Assembly (NCBI RefSeq): GCF_029714945.1
Contig: NZ_CP121634.1
Span: forward strand, 3,245,001-3,309,000
Source of the DNA: Bradyrhizobium sp. CIAT3101
GTDB lineage: Bacteria; Pseudomonadota; Alphaproteobacteria; Rhizobiales; Xanthobacteraceae
Direction: 5' to 3'
Length of the DNA stretch: 64,000 nucleotides
How positions within the stretch are numbered: the first letter of the stretch is position 1; each line of letters begins with the position of its first letter. Shown piece after piece: positions 7,057 to 14,924 of the stretch. A program made the translations under genes and the position numbers. The notes beneath the pieces are model-generated. The model saw only the letters and a program-made list of their open reading frames with translations, made no database searches and had not been told where the DNA came from.

Positions 7057-9348
7057 ATGTCCGGTATCGTCCTCTCGGCATCGGTTCGTCAGAACCTCCT
7101 CTCCCTCCAGTCCACCGCTGATCTTCTCGCCACCACGCAGAACCGTCTGTCGACGGGCAAGAGCGTGAACTCGGCCCTGGACAATCCGACCAACTTCTTC
7201 ACCGCCCAGTCGCTCGACAATCGCGCCAGCGACATCAACAACCTCCTCGACAACATCGGCAACGGCGTGCAGGTGCTGCAGGCTGCCAACACCGGCATCA
7301 CCTCGCTGCAGAAGCTCGTCGACTCCGCCAAGTCGATCGCCAACCAGGCGCTGCAGACCACCGTCGGTTACTCCACCAAGTCCAACGTCTCCACCACGAT
7401 CTCCGGTGCGACGGCGGCCGACCTGCGTGGCACCACCTCGTTTGCGAGCACGGTTGCGAGCAGCAACGTCCTGTTCGACGGCACCGCCGGCGGCACGCAC
7501 GCTGCGAGCGGCACCACGACCCTCGGCGCGACCCAGGGCGTTCTCACCGGTGCGGCGGCAACCGCCGGCGACGGCTCGACGGCCATTACGGCGGCGATCA
7601 CGCTGCTCGGCACCGGTGCCGCGACCGCGACCGGCCTGGTCGGCAACGCCCAGCCCTCGGACGGCGACACGCTGACCGTCAACGGTCACACGATCACCTT
7701 CCGCTCCGGCGTGGCCCCGACCTCCTCGACCGTTGCGAGCGGCCTTGGCGCCAGCGGCAACATCACCACCGACGGCGCGGGCAACTCGACCATCTATCTG
7801 GGTGACACCACGACCCAGAAGGGTACGGTCGGTGACCTCGTCACCGCGATCGACCTTGCCAGCGGCGTGAAGGTTGCCTCGATCACCGCCGGTTCGGCGA
7901 CGATCTCCCAGAGCGCCAATGCGACCGCCGTTTCGGACGTCGGTGTCACGACGGCCAGCAAGCTCACGCTGCACAGCTCGAGCGGTGCCGATCTGAGCAT
8001 CACCGGCAAGGCCGACTTGCTGAAGGCCCTCGGCCTGTCCACCGCCACCGGCGGCGGCAACGCGACGGTGAACGTGAACCGCACCACCAGCTCCGGCTCG
8101 CTGGGTCAGCAGATCCAGGACGGCTCGACGCTGAATGTCGACGGTCATGTCATCACCTTCAAGAACGGCGCCGTTCCGGGCTCCACGGGTGCTCCGGCGA
8201 TCCCGAGCGGCTCCGGTGTCAGCGGCAACGTCCTCACCGACGGTGCCGGCAACTCGACGGTCTATCTGTCGTCCGGCACGATCTCCGACGTGCTGAACGC
8301 GATCGACCTTGCCTCCGGCGTGCAGACCGCGACCATCGCGGCCAACGGCACAGCGACGCTGAAGACCGCGACCGGCCAGACCAACTCGTCGATCAACGCC
8401 TCGGGCCAGCTCAAGGTCTCGACCGGCGTGAATGCCGACCTGTCGATCACCGGCACGGGCAATGCGCTGAACGTGCTCGGCTTCGCCGGCAACACCGGCA
8501 CCGGGACCGCGTTCACCGCGGCCCGTACCTCGGGCATCGGCGGCATTGCCGGCAAGACCTTGACCTTCTCCTCCTTCAACGGCGGCACGGCGGTCAACGT
8601 TACCTTCGGCGACGGCACCAACGGCACGGTCAAGACGCTCGATCAGCTCAACTCGCAGCTCCAGGCCAACAACCTGTCCGCGACGATCGACGCCAACGGC
8701 CTGCTGACGGTCTCGAGCACCAATGACTACGCGTCCTCAACCATCGGTTCGAGCGCCGCGGGCGGTGTCATCGGTGGTACGCTGACCTCGGCGCTGACGT
8801 TCTCGACGGCTTCCAGCCCCGTCCAGGACACGGTTGCCCAGACGGCTCGCGCCAACCTGGTGTCTCAGTACAACAACATCCTGAGCCAGATCGACTCGAC
8901 CTCGCAGGACTCCTCGTTCAACGGCGTGAACCTGTTGAACGGCGACCAGCTCAAGCTGACCTTCGACGAGACCGGCAAGTCGAGCCTGAACATCACGGGT
9001 GTGACGTACAACTCGAAGGGCCTGGGTCTTGCCTCGTTGACCAACGGTGTCGACTTCATCGACAACGCTGCGACCAACAAGGTGCTGACCAACCTGAACG
9101 CCGCGTCGAGCACGCTGCGCTCGGAAGCGTCGACCCTCGGTTCGAACCTCTCGGTGGTGCAGGTTCGTCAGGACTTCAACAAGAACCTGATCAACGTGCT
9201 GCAGACCGGCTCGTCCAACCTGACGCTGGCCGACACCAACGTCGAAGCGGCGAACAGCCAGGCGCTGTCGACCCGTCAGTCGATCGCGGTCTCCGCGCTG
9301 TCGCTGGCCAACCAGTCGCAGCAGAGCGTGCTGCAGCTGCTCCGCTAA
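7057..9348 (+). CDS. fliC1: Flagellin FliC1 (763 aa)
   Basis: Start chosen at MSGIVLSASVRQNLLSLQ, the flagellin N-terminus shared by all four copies; an in-frame ATG at 7009 would add 16 unrelated residues. Residues 1-~110 are the N-terminal D0/D1 helices (DLLATTQNRLSTGKSVNSALDNP). The centre (~110-560) is a Gly/Ser/Thr/Ala-rich surface region with two repeats of a DGxTLxVxGHxITF...AIDLASGV module and a third GKTLTFSSFNGG module. The last ~130 residues are the C-terminal helices ending SVLQLLR. There are no cysteines and very few aromatic residues. At 763 residues it is about 2.5 times a typical rhizobial flagellin. Nearly identical to fliC2 from 7331 to 8544. Confidence 0.95.
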   Translation: MSGIVLSASVRQNLLSLQSTADLLATTQNRLSTGKSVNSALDNPTNFFTAQSLDNRASDINNLLDNIGNGVQVLQAANTGITSLQKLVDSAKSIANQALQTTVGYSTKSNVSTTISGATAADLRGTTSFASTVASSNVLFDGTAGGTHAASGTTTLGATQGVLTGAAATAGDGSTAITAAITLLGTGAATATGLVGNAQPSDGDTLTVNGHTITFRSGVAPTSSTVASGLGASGNITTDGAGNSTIYLGDTTTQKGTVGDLVTAIDLASGVKVASITAGSATISQSANATAVSDVGVTTASKLTLHSSSGADLSITGKADLLKALGLSTATGGGNATVNVNRTTSSGSLGQQIQDGSTLNVDGHVITFKNGAVPGSTGAPAIPSGSGVSGNVLTDGAGNSTVYLSSGTISDVLNAIDLASGVQTATIAANGTATLKTATGQTNSSINASGQLKVSTGVNADLSITGTGNALNVLGFAGNTGTGTAFTAARTSGIGGIAGKTLTFSSFNGGTAVNVTFGDGTNGTVKTLDQLNSQLQANNLSATIDANGLLTVSSTNDYASSTIGSSAAGGVIGGTLTSALTFSTASSPVQDTVAQTARANLVSQYNNILSQIDSTSQDSSFNGVNLLNGDQLKLTFDETGKSSLNITGVTYNSKGLGLASLTNGVDFIDNAATNKVLTNLNAASSTLRSEASTLGSNLSVVQVRQDFNKNLINVLQTGSSNLTLADTNVEAANSQALSTRQSIAVSALSLANQSQQSVLQLLR

Positions 9349-9377
9349 CAAGCGGACGACGTCGCAAGCAAGATCCG

Positions 9378-9410
9378 GCGGCGGGGCTTCGGCCCCGCCG
9401 CTTTCTTTTT
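9378..9410 (+). terminator. Terminator of fliC1
   Basis: 10-bp stem GCGGCGGGGC / GCCCCGCCGC with a TTCG tetraloop, followed by TTTCTTTTT. The same hairpin and ~30 bp before it recur after fliC2. Confidence 0.9.
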
Positions 9411-9482
9411 GCGTGGCATTACGGTGTCGCTGCCTCGGATAAAGACGATGCCTTCGAAGGCAAGCAGTTTGTGTGCTGCGCG

Positions 9483-9608
9483 TTATGGTTGACAAATGGC
9501 AAATGTCCTGCCGCTGCACCAACGCGCTTAGATGTAGACAATGCAATTGAATGCAGCGAATTGCTCACTCTGAGTTATGGTTGACAAGTGGCAAACGCGC
9601 CGCCGCTG
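9483..9608 (+). repeat. Two imperfect direct repeats upstream of fliC2
   Basis: A ~36-bp unit beginning GTTATGGTTGACAAATGGCA and ending CCGCTGCA occurs near 9482-9518 and again near 9574-9610. A shorter form beginning GTTATGGTTAATGG lies before fliC3 near 12203. Each copy contains TTGACAARTGGCAAA, so each could be a -35-like site or a weak sigma-54-like TGGCA-N7-TGC, but both lie ~200-300 bp from the ATG. They may be activator sites or leftovers of duplication. The 9349-9798 gap holds the fliC1 terminator, these repeats and the conserved motif at 9706, and no gene. Confidence 0.45.
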
Positions 9609-9705
9609 CATCGAAAAGCATCATTCGATCATGACGATAGAAGCGGGCGCGATGCGGTGCGAAGCGCGCATATGGTGAATCCAAGCAAGGACTCGCGCGA
9701 CACGC

Positions 9706-9720
9706 TTCATGCTTTGTTAG
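9706..9720 (+). promoter_or_regulatory. Conserved upstream motif of fliC2
   Basis: TTCATGCTTTGTTAG, 79 bp before the ATG; differs by one base from the fliC1 copy. See 6949. Confidence 0.35.
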
Positions 9721-9780
9721 CCCTCAACGTTCACCGTCCCGGCATCGATTAATCCTAATCGAAGTTTGTTGCGTTGCGTA

Positions 9781-9793
9781 CCAGAAGGGTAAC
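9781..9793 (+). promoter_or_regulatory. Conserved flagellin mRNA leader motif, fliC2
   Basis: CCAGAAGGGTAAC just before the ATG, containing the ribosome site AAGGG. Confidence 0.45.
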
Positions 9794-9798
9794 ACTCA

Positions 9799-12090
9799 AT
9801 GTCCGGTATTGTTCTCTCCTCATCGGTTCGTCAGAACCTCCTCTCCCTCCAGTCCACCGCTGATCTTCTCGCCACCACGCAGAGCCGTCTGTCGACGGGC
9901 AAGAGCGTGAACTCGGCTCTGGACAATCCCACCAACTTCTTCACCGCCCAGTCGCTCGACAATCGCGCCAGCGACATCAACAACCTGCTCGATGGCATCG
10001 CCAACGGCGTGCAGGTGCTGCAGGCTGCCAACACCGGCATCACCTCGCTGCAGAAGCTGATCGATAGCGCGAAGTCGATCGCCAACCAGGCGCTGCAGAC
10101 CACCGTCGGTTACTCCACCAAGTCCAACGTCTCCACCACGATCTCCGGTGCGACGGCGGCCGACCTGCGTGGCACCACCTCGTTTGCGAGCACGGTTGCG
10201 AGCAGCAACGTCCTGTTCGACGGCACCGCCGGCGGCACGCACGCTGCGAGCGGCACCACGACCCTCGGCGCGACCCAGGGCGTTCTCACCGGTGCGGCGG
10301 CAACCGCCGGCGACGGCTCGACGGCCATTACGGCGGCGATCACGCTGCTCGGCACCGGTGCCGCGACCGCGACCGGCCTGGTCGGCAACGCCCAACCCTC
10401 GGACGGCGACACGCTGACCGTCAACGGTCACACGATCACCTTCCGCTCCGGCGTGGCCCCGACCTCCTCGACCGTTGCGAGCGGCCTTGGCGCCAGCGGC
10501 AACATCACCACCGACGGCGCGGGCAACTCGACCATCTATCTGGGTGACACCACGACCCAGAAGGGTACGGTCGGTGACCTCGTCACCGCGATCGACCTTG
10601 CCAGCGGCGTGAAGGTTGCCTCGATCACCGCCGGTTCGGCGACGATCTCCCAGAGCGCCAATGCGACCGCCGTTTCGGACGTCGGTGTCACGACGGCCAG
10701 CAAGCTCACGCTGCACAGCTCGAGCGGTGCCGATCTGAGCATCACCGGCAAGGCCGACTTGCTGAAGGCCCTCGGCCTGTCCACCGCCACCGGCGGCGGC
10801 AACGCGACGGTGAACGTGAACCGCACCACCAGCTCCGGCTCGCTGGGTCAGCAGATCCAGGACGGCTCGACGCTGAATGTCGACGGTCATGTCATCACCT
10901 TCAAGAACGGCGCCGTTCCGGGCTCCACGGGTGCTCCGGCGATCCCGAGCGGCTCCGGCGTCAGCGGCAACGTCCTCACCGACGGTGCCGGCAACTCGAC
11001 GGTCTATCTGTCGTCCGGCACGATCTCCGACGTGCTGAACGCGATCGACCTTGCCTCCGGCGTGCAGACCGCGACCATCGCGGCCAACGGCACGGCGACG
11101 CTGAAGACCGCGACCGGCCAGACCAACTCGTCGATCAACGCCTCGGGCCAGCTCAAGGTCTCGACCGGCGTGAATGCCGACCTGTCGATCACCGGCACGG
11201 GCAATGCGCTGAACGTGCTCGGCTTCGCCGGCAACACCGGCACCGGGACCGCGTTCACCGCGGCCCGTACCTCGGGCATCGGCGGCATCACCGGCAAGAC
11301 CTTGACCTTCTCCTCCTTCAACGGTGGCACGGCGGTCAACGTCACCTTCGGCGATGGCACCAACGGCACAGTCAAGACGCTCGATCAGCTCAACTCGCAG
11401 CTCCAGGCCAACAACCTGACCGCGACGATCGACGCCAACGGCCTGCTGACGGTCTCGAGCACCAATGACTACGCGTCCTCGACCATCGGTTCGAGCGCCG
11501 CGGGCGGCGTCATCGGTGGTACGCTCACCACTTCGCTGACGTTCTCGACGGCGTCTACGCCCACGCAGGATACTGTTGCCCAGACGGCCCGTACCAATCT
11601 GGTCAGCCAGTACAACAACATCCTCCAGCAGATCGACTCGACCTCGCTCGACTCGTCCTTCAACGGTGTCAACCTCTTGAACGGCGATCAGCTCAAGCTG
11701 GTGTTCGACGAAACCGGAAAGTCAAACCTCAACATCACCGGCGTGACCTACAACTCGAAGGGTCTCGGCCTTGCCGCACTGACCGGCGGTGTCGACTTCA
11801 TCGACAACGCCGCGACCAACAAGGTGCTGACCAACCTGAACTCCGCGTCGAGCACGCTGCGTTCGGAAGCCTCCGCCTTGGGTTCGAACCTGACGATCGT
11901 GCAGGTTCGTCAGGACTTCAACAAGAACCTGATCAACGTGCTGCAGACCGGCTCGTCGAACCTGACGCTGGCCGACACCAACGTCGAAGCGGCGAACAGC
12001 CAGGCGCTGTCGACCCGTCAGTCGATCGCGGTCTCTGCGCTGTCGCTGGCCAACCAGTCGCAGCAGAGCGTGCTGCAGCTGCTCCGCTAA
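9799..12090 (+). CDS. fliC2: Flagellin FliC2 (763 aa)
   Basis: Same length and architecture as fliC1: N-terminal D0/D1 helices, two DUF1522-like modules and a third beta module in the centre, C-terminal helices ending SVLQLLR. From 10073 to 11286 it matches fliC1 7331-8544 with only three base differences that I could find (at 10395, 10959 and 11094), all silent. Outside this stretch the two genes differ much more, at both amino acid and silent positions (for example LVFDETGKSNLNI against LTFDETGKSSLNI). This pattern points to recent gene conversion of the centre rather than a simple recent duplication of the whole gene. It has its own leader motif and terminator. Confidence 0.95.
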   Translation: MSGIVLSSSVRQNLLSLQSTADLLATTQSRLSTGKSVNSALDNPTNFFTAQSLDNRASDINNLLDGIANGVQVLQAANTGITSLQKLIDSAKSIANQALQTTVGYSTKSNVSTTISGATAADLRGTTSFASTVASSNVLFDGTAGGTHAASGTTTLGATQGVLTGAAATAGDGSTAITAAITLLGTGAATATGLVGNAQPSDGDTLTVNGHTITFRSGVAPTSSTVASGLGASGNITTDGAGNSTIYLGDTTTQKGTVGDLVTAIDLASGVKVASITAGSATISQSANATAVSDVGVTTASKLTLHSSSGADLSITGKADLLKALGLSTATGGGNATVNVNRTTSSGSLGQQIQDGSTLNVDGHVITFKNGAVPGSTGAPAIPSGSGVSGNVLTDGAGNSTVYLSSGTISDVLNAIDLASGVQTATIAANGTATLKTATGQTNSSINASGQLKVSTGVNADLSITGTGNALNVLGFAGNTGTGTAFTAARTSGIGGITGKTLTFSSFNGGTAVNVTFGDGTNGTVKTLDQLNSQLQANNLTATIDANGLLTVSSTNDYASSTIGSSAAGGVIGGTLTTSLTFSTASTPTQDTVAQTARTNLVSQYNNILQQIDSTSLDSSFNGVNLLNGDQLKLVFDETGKSNLNITGVTYNSKGLGLAALTGGVDFIDNAATNKVLTNLNSASSTLRSEASALGSNLTIVQVRQDFNKNLINVLQTGSSNLTLADTNVEAANSQALSTRQSIAVSALSLANQSQQSVLQLLR

Positions 12091-12118
12091 CAAGCGGACG
12101 ACATCGCAAGCAAGATCC

Positions 12119-12151
12119 GGCGGCGGGGCTTCGGCCCCGCCGCTTTTTTTT
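12119..12151 (+). terminator. Terminator of fliC2
   Basis: GCGGCGGGGC / GCCCCGCCGC stem with TTCG loop followed by eight T. The hairpin and flanking bases match the fliC1 terminator, showing that the repeated unit includes the 3' end. Confidence 0.92.
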
Positions 12152-12320
12152 GTTCGCCATCGGCATTCGAGGAGGCGGGAGCGATCGAAAAAGTAACCAG
12201 CGGTTATGGTTAATGGAGAGTAAGCGCGCAGAATCGCCAATGATTTCAGGCCGATTGCGAGGCCTGGCAACGCGTCACAATGGTTTATGGTGAACCGGCG
12301 CTTATGACAGTGAGACGCGT

Positions 12321-12335
12321 TTCACCCTTTGTTAG
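12321..12335 (+). promoter_or_regulatory. Conserved upstream motif of fliC3
   Basis: TTCACCCTTTGTTAG, 80 bp before the ATG, running into GCCATG. See 6949. Confidence 0.35.
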
Positions 12336-12397
12336 CCATGTCAGCGCACCCTGTGGCCGTCACTCGATCCAGAAGCGATCGAACGAAGACGCGTAAG

Positions 12398-12410
12398 CCA
12401 GAAGGGTAAG
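12398..12410 (+). promoter_or_regulatory. Conserved flagellin mRNA leader motif, fliC3
   Basis: CCAGAAGGGTAAG, 4 bp before the ATG; third copy of the leader motif. Confidence 0.45.
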
Positions 12411-12414
12411 AGTC

Positions 12415-14706
12415 ATGTCCGGTATTGTTCTCTCTGCGTCGGTTCGTCAGAACCTGCTCTCTCTCCAGTCCACCGCCGATCTTCTCGCCACCACACAGAA
12501 CCGTCTGTCGACCGGCAAGAGCGTCAATTCGGCTTTGGACAATCCCACCAACTTCTTCACCGCCCAGTCGCTCGACAATCGCGCCAGCGACATCAACAAC
12601 CTCCTCGATGGCATCGCCAACGGCGTGCAGGTGCTGCAGGCTGCCAACACCGGCCTGACCTCGCTGCAGAAGCTGATCGACAGCGCCAAGTCGATCGCCA
12701 ACCAGGCGCTGCAGACCACCGTCGGCTACTCCACCAAGTCCAACGTTTCCACCACTATCGCGGGTGCGACGGCGGCGGACCTGCGCGGCACGACCAGCTT
12801 TGCCAGCGCTTCTGCTTCCAGCAACGTGCTCTATGACGGCACGGCCGGCGGCATCCACGCTGCGAGCGGCACCACGACCCTCGGCGCGACCCAGGGCGTT
12901 CTCACCGGTGCGGCGGCAACCGCCGGCGACGGTTCGACCGCCATTACCGCGGGCATCACGCTTCTCGGCACTGGTGCGGCGACCGCGACCGGCCTGGTCG
13001 GCAACGCCCAGCCCTCGGACGGCGACACGCTGACCGTCAACGGTCACACGATCACCTTCCGCTCCGGCGTGGCGCCGACCTCCGCCACGGTTGCGAGCGG
13101 CCTTGGCGCCAGCGGCAACATCACCACCGACGGCGCGGGCAACTCGACCATCTATCTGGGCGACACCACGACGCCGAAGGGGACGGTCGGTGACCTCACC
13201 ACCGCGATCGACCTCGCCAGCGGCGTGAAGGTTGCCTCGATCACCGCCGGTTCGGCGACGATCTCCCAGAGCGCCAACGCGACCGCCGTTTCGGACGTCG
13301 GTGTCACGACGGCCAGCAAGCTCACGCTGCACAGTTCGAGCGGTGCTGATCTCAGCATCACCGGCAAGGCCGACTTGCTGAAGGCCCTCGGCCTGTCCAC
13401 CGCCACCGGCGGCGGCAACGCGACGGTGAACGTGAACCGCACCAGCAGCTCCGGCTCGCTGGGTCAGCAGATCCAGGACGGCTCGACGCTGAATGTCGAC
13501 GGCCATGTCATCACCTTCAAGAACGGCGCCGTTCCGGGCTCCACGGGTGCTCCGGCGATCCCGAGCGGCTCCGGCGTCAGCGGCAACGTCCTCACCGACG
13601 GCAACGGCAACTCGACGGTCTATCTGTCGTCCGGCACGGTCTCCGATGTGCTGAACGCGATCGACCTCGCCACCGGCGTGCAGACCGCGACCATCAACGC
13701 CGCAGGCGCTGCGACGCTGAAAACCGCCACCGGCCAGTCCAACTCGTCTATCAACAGCTCTGGCCAGCTCCGGCTTGCAACCGGCATCAATGCAGATCTC
13801 ACGATTACTGGGTCGGGCAATGCGCTGAACGCACTTGGCCTTGCCGGCAACACCGGGACGGCGACCGCTTTTACCGCGGCCCGCACCTCGGGTATCGGCG
13901 GCATTGCCGGCAAGACCTTGACCTTCGCCTCCTTCAACGGTGGTACGGCGGTCAACGTTACCTTCGGCGACGGCACCAACGGCACGGTCAAGACGCTCGA
14001 TCAGCTCAACACGCAGCTCCAGGCCAACAACCTGGCCGCGACGATCGACGCCAACGGTCAGCTGACCATTACGGCATCCAACGACTACGCGTCCTCGACG
14101 ATTGGCTCGACCACTGCGGGCGGTGCGATCGGTGGTACGCTCACCACCGCGCTGACTTTCTCGACGGCATCGACTCCCGTCCAGGATGCGGTGGCGCAGA
14201 CCGCTCGTGCCAATCTGGTGTCTCAGTACAACAACATCCTGAACCAGATCGACACGACCTCGCAGGACTCCTCGTTCAACGGCGTGAACCTGTTGAACGG
14301 CGACCAGCTCAAGCTGGTGTTCGACGAGACCGGCAAGTCGAGCTTGAACATCACCGGCGTAACCTACAACTCGAAGGGTCTGGGCCTCGCTGCGCTGACC
14401 GTCGGCGTCGACTTCATCGACAACGCCGCGTCGAACAAGGTGCTGACCAACCTGAACGCTGCGTCGAGCACGCTGCGGTCCGAGGCTTCCGCACTCGGTT
14501 CGAACCTCTCGGTGGTGCAGGTACGTCAGGACTTCAACAAGAACCTGATCAACGTGCTGCAGACCGGCTCGTCCAACCTGACCCTGGCCGACACCAACGT
14601 CGAAGCGGCGAACAGCCAGGCGCTGTCGACCCGCCAGTCGATCGCGGTCTCGGCGCTGTCACTGGCCAACACCTCGCAGCAGAGCGTGCTTCAGCTGCTT
14701 CGCTAA
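12415..14706 (+). CDS. fliC3: Flagellin FliC3 (763 aa)
   Basis: Same 763-residue plan as fliC1 and fliC2. The first half of the centre is nearly identical to them (LGATQGVLTGAAATAGDGST through the TASKLTLHSS segment). Residues ~425-480 differ more (INAAGAATLKTATGQSNSSI; LRLATGINADLTITGSGNALNALGLAG), giving a mosaic look consistent with patchy gene conversion among the tandem copies. The C-terminus has ANTSQQSVLQLLR where the other copies have ANQSQQ. It has its own leader motif, an upstream gap of 324 bp without a gene, and its own terminator, so it is probably transcribed alone. Confidence 0.95.
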   Translation: MSGIVLSASVRQNLLSLQSTADLLATTQNRLSTGKSVNSALDNPTNFFTAQSLDNRASDINNLLDGIANGVQVLQAANTGLTSLQKLIDSAKSIANQALQTTVGYSTKSNVSTTIAGATAADLRGTTSFASASASSNVLYDGTAGGIHAASGTTTLGATQGVLTGAAATAGDGSTAITAGITLLGTGAATATGLVGNAQPSDGDTLTVNGHTITFRSGVAPTSATVASGLGASGNITTDGAGNSTIYLGDTTTPKGTVGDLTTAIDLASGVKVASITAGSATISQSANATAVSDVGVTTASKLTLHSSSGADLSITGKADLLKALGLSTATGGGNATVNVNRTSSSGSLGQQIQDGSTLNVDGHVITFKNGAVPGSTGAPAIPSGSGVSGNVLTDGNGNSTVYLSSGTVSDVLNAIDLATGVQTATINAAGAATLKTATGQSNSSINSSGQLRLATGINADLTITGSGNALNALGLAGNTGTATAFTAARTSGIGGIAGKTLTFASFNGGTAVNVTFGDGTNGTVKTLDQLNTQLQANNLAATIDANGQLTITASNDYASSTIGSTTAGGAIGGTLTTALTFSTASTPVQDAVAQTARANLVSQYNNILNQIDTTSQDSSFNGVNLLNGDQLKLVFDETGKSSLNITGVTYNSKGLGLAALTVGVDFIDNAASNKVLTNLNAASSTLRSEASALGSNLSVVQVRQDFNKNLINVLQTGSSNLTLADTNVEAANSQALSTRQSIAVSALSLANTSQQSVLQLLR

Positions 14707-14738
14707 TAAGTAGCTGAAATTACTGAATAAAATTGAGT

Positions 14739-14768
14739 GGCGGGGCTTTTGCCCCGCCGCTCTCTTTT
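14739..14768 (+). terminator. Terminator of fliC3
   Basis: 8-bp stem GGCGGGGC / GCCCCGCC around TTTT, followed by a CTCTCTTTT tract. Confidence 0.85.
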
Positions 14769-14815
14769 GCGTTTTGAGACCGGGAAGGGCGTACACCAGC
14801 CATTAACCCTATCTC

Positions 14816-14834
14816 TTAAACCGGCGTTAACCAT
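14816..14834 (+). promoter_or_regulatory. CtrA box upstream of fliC4
   Basis: TTAA at 14816-14819, seven bases, TTAACCAT at 14827-14834: a perfect full site, ~90 bp before the ATG. The other three flagellin genes lack a full site, so fliC4 appears to be controlled differently. Confidence 0.65.
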
Positions 14835-14924
14835 ACTTTAAAGGACAGGTCCTAAAACTGGACAAACGCCCGCTTCCAGACCCGCGCGGCCGATTCGTAT
14901 CCGGTTCAAGAGGAAGACCTGCCA

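Noticed and set aside
9497..9604. TGGCAAATGTCCTGCC and TGGCAAACGCGCCGCC as sigma-54 promoters of fliC2
   Set aside because: Spacing fits but they are ~195-300 bp from the ATG and the second lacks the -12 T; kept only as repeats of unknown role.
14739..14754. TGGCGGGGCTTTTGCC resembling a sigma-54 -24/-12 element upstream of fliC4
   Set aside because: It is the stem-loop of the fliC3 terminator; the match to TGG-N10-GC is a by-product of the GGCGGGGC-TTTT-GCCCCGCC hairpin.
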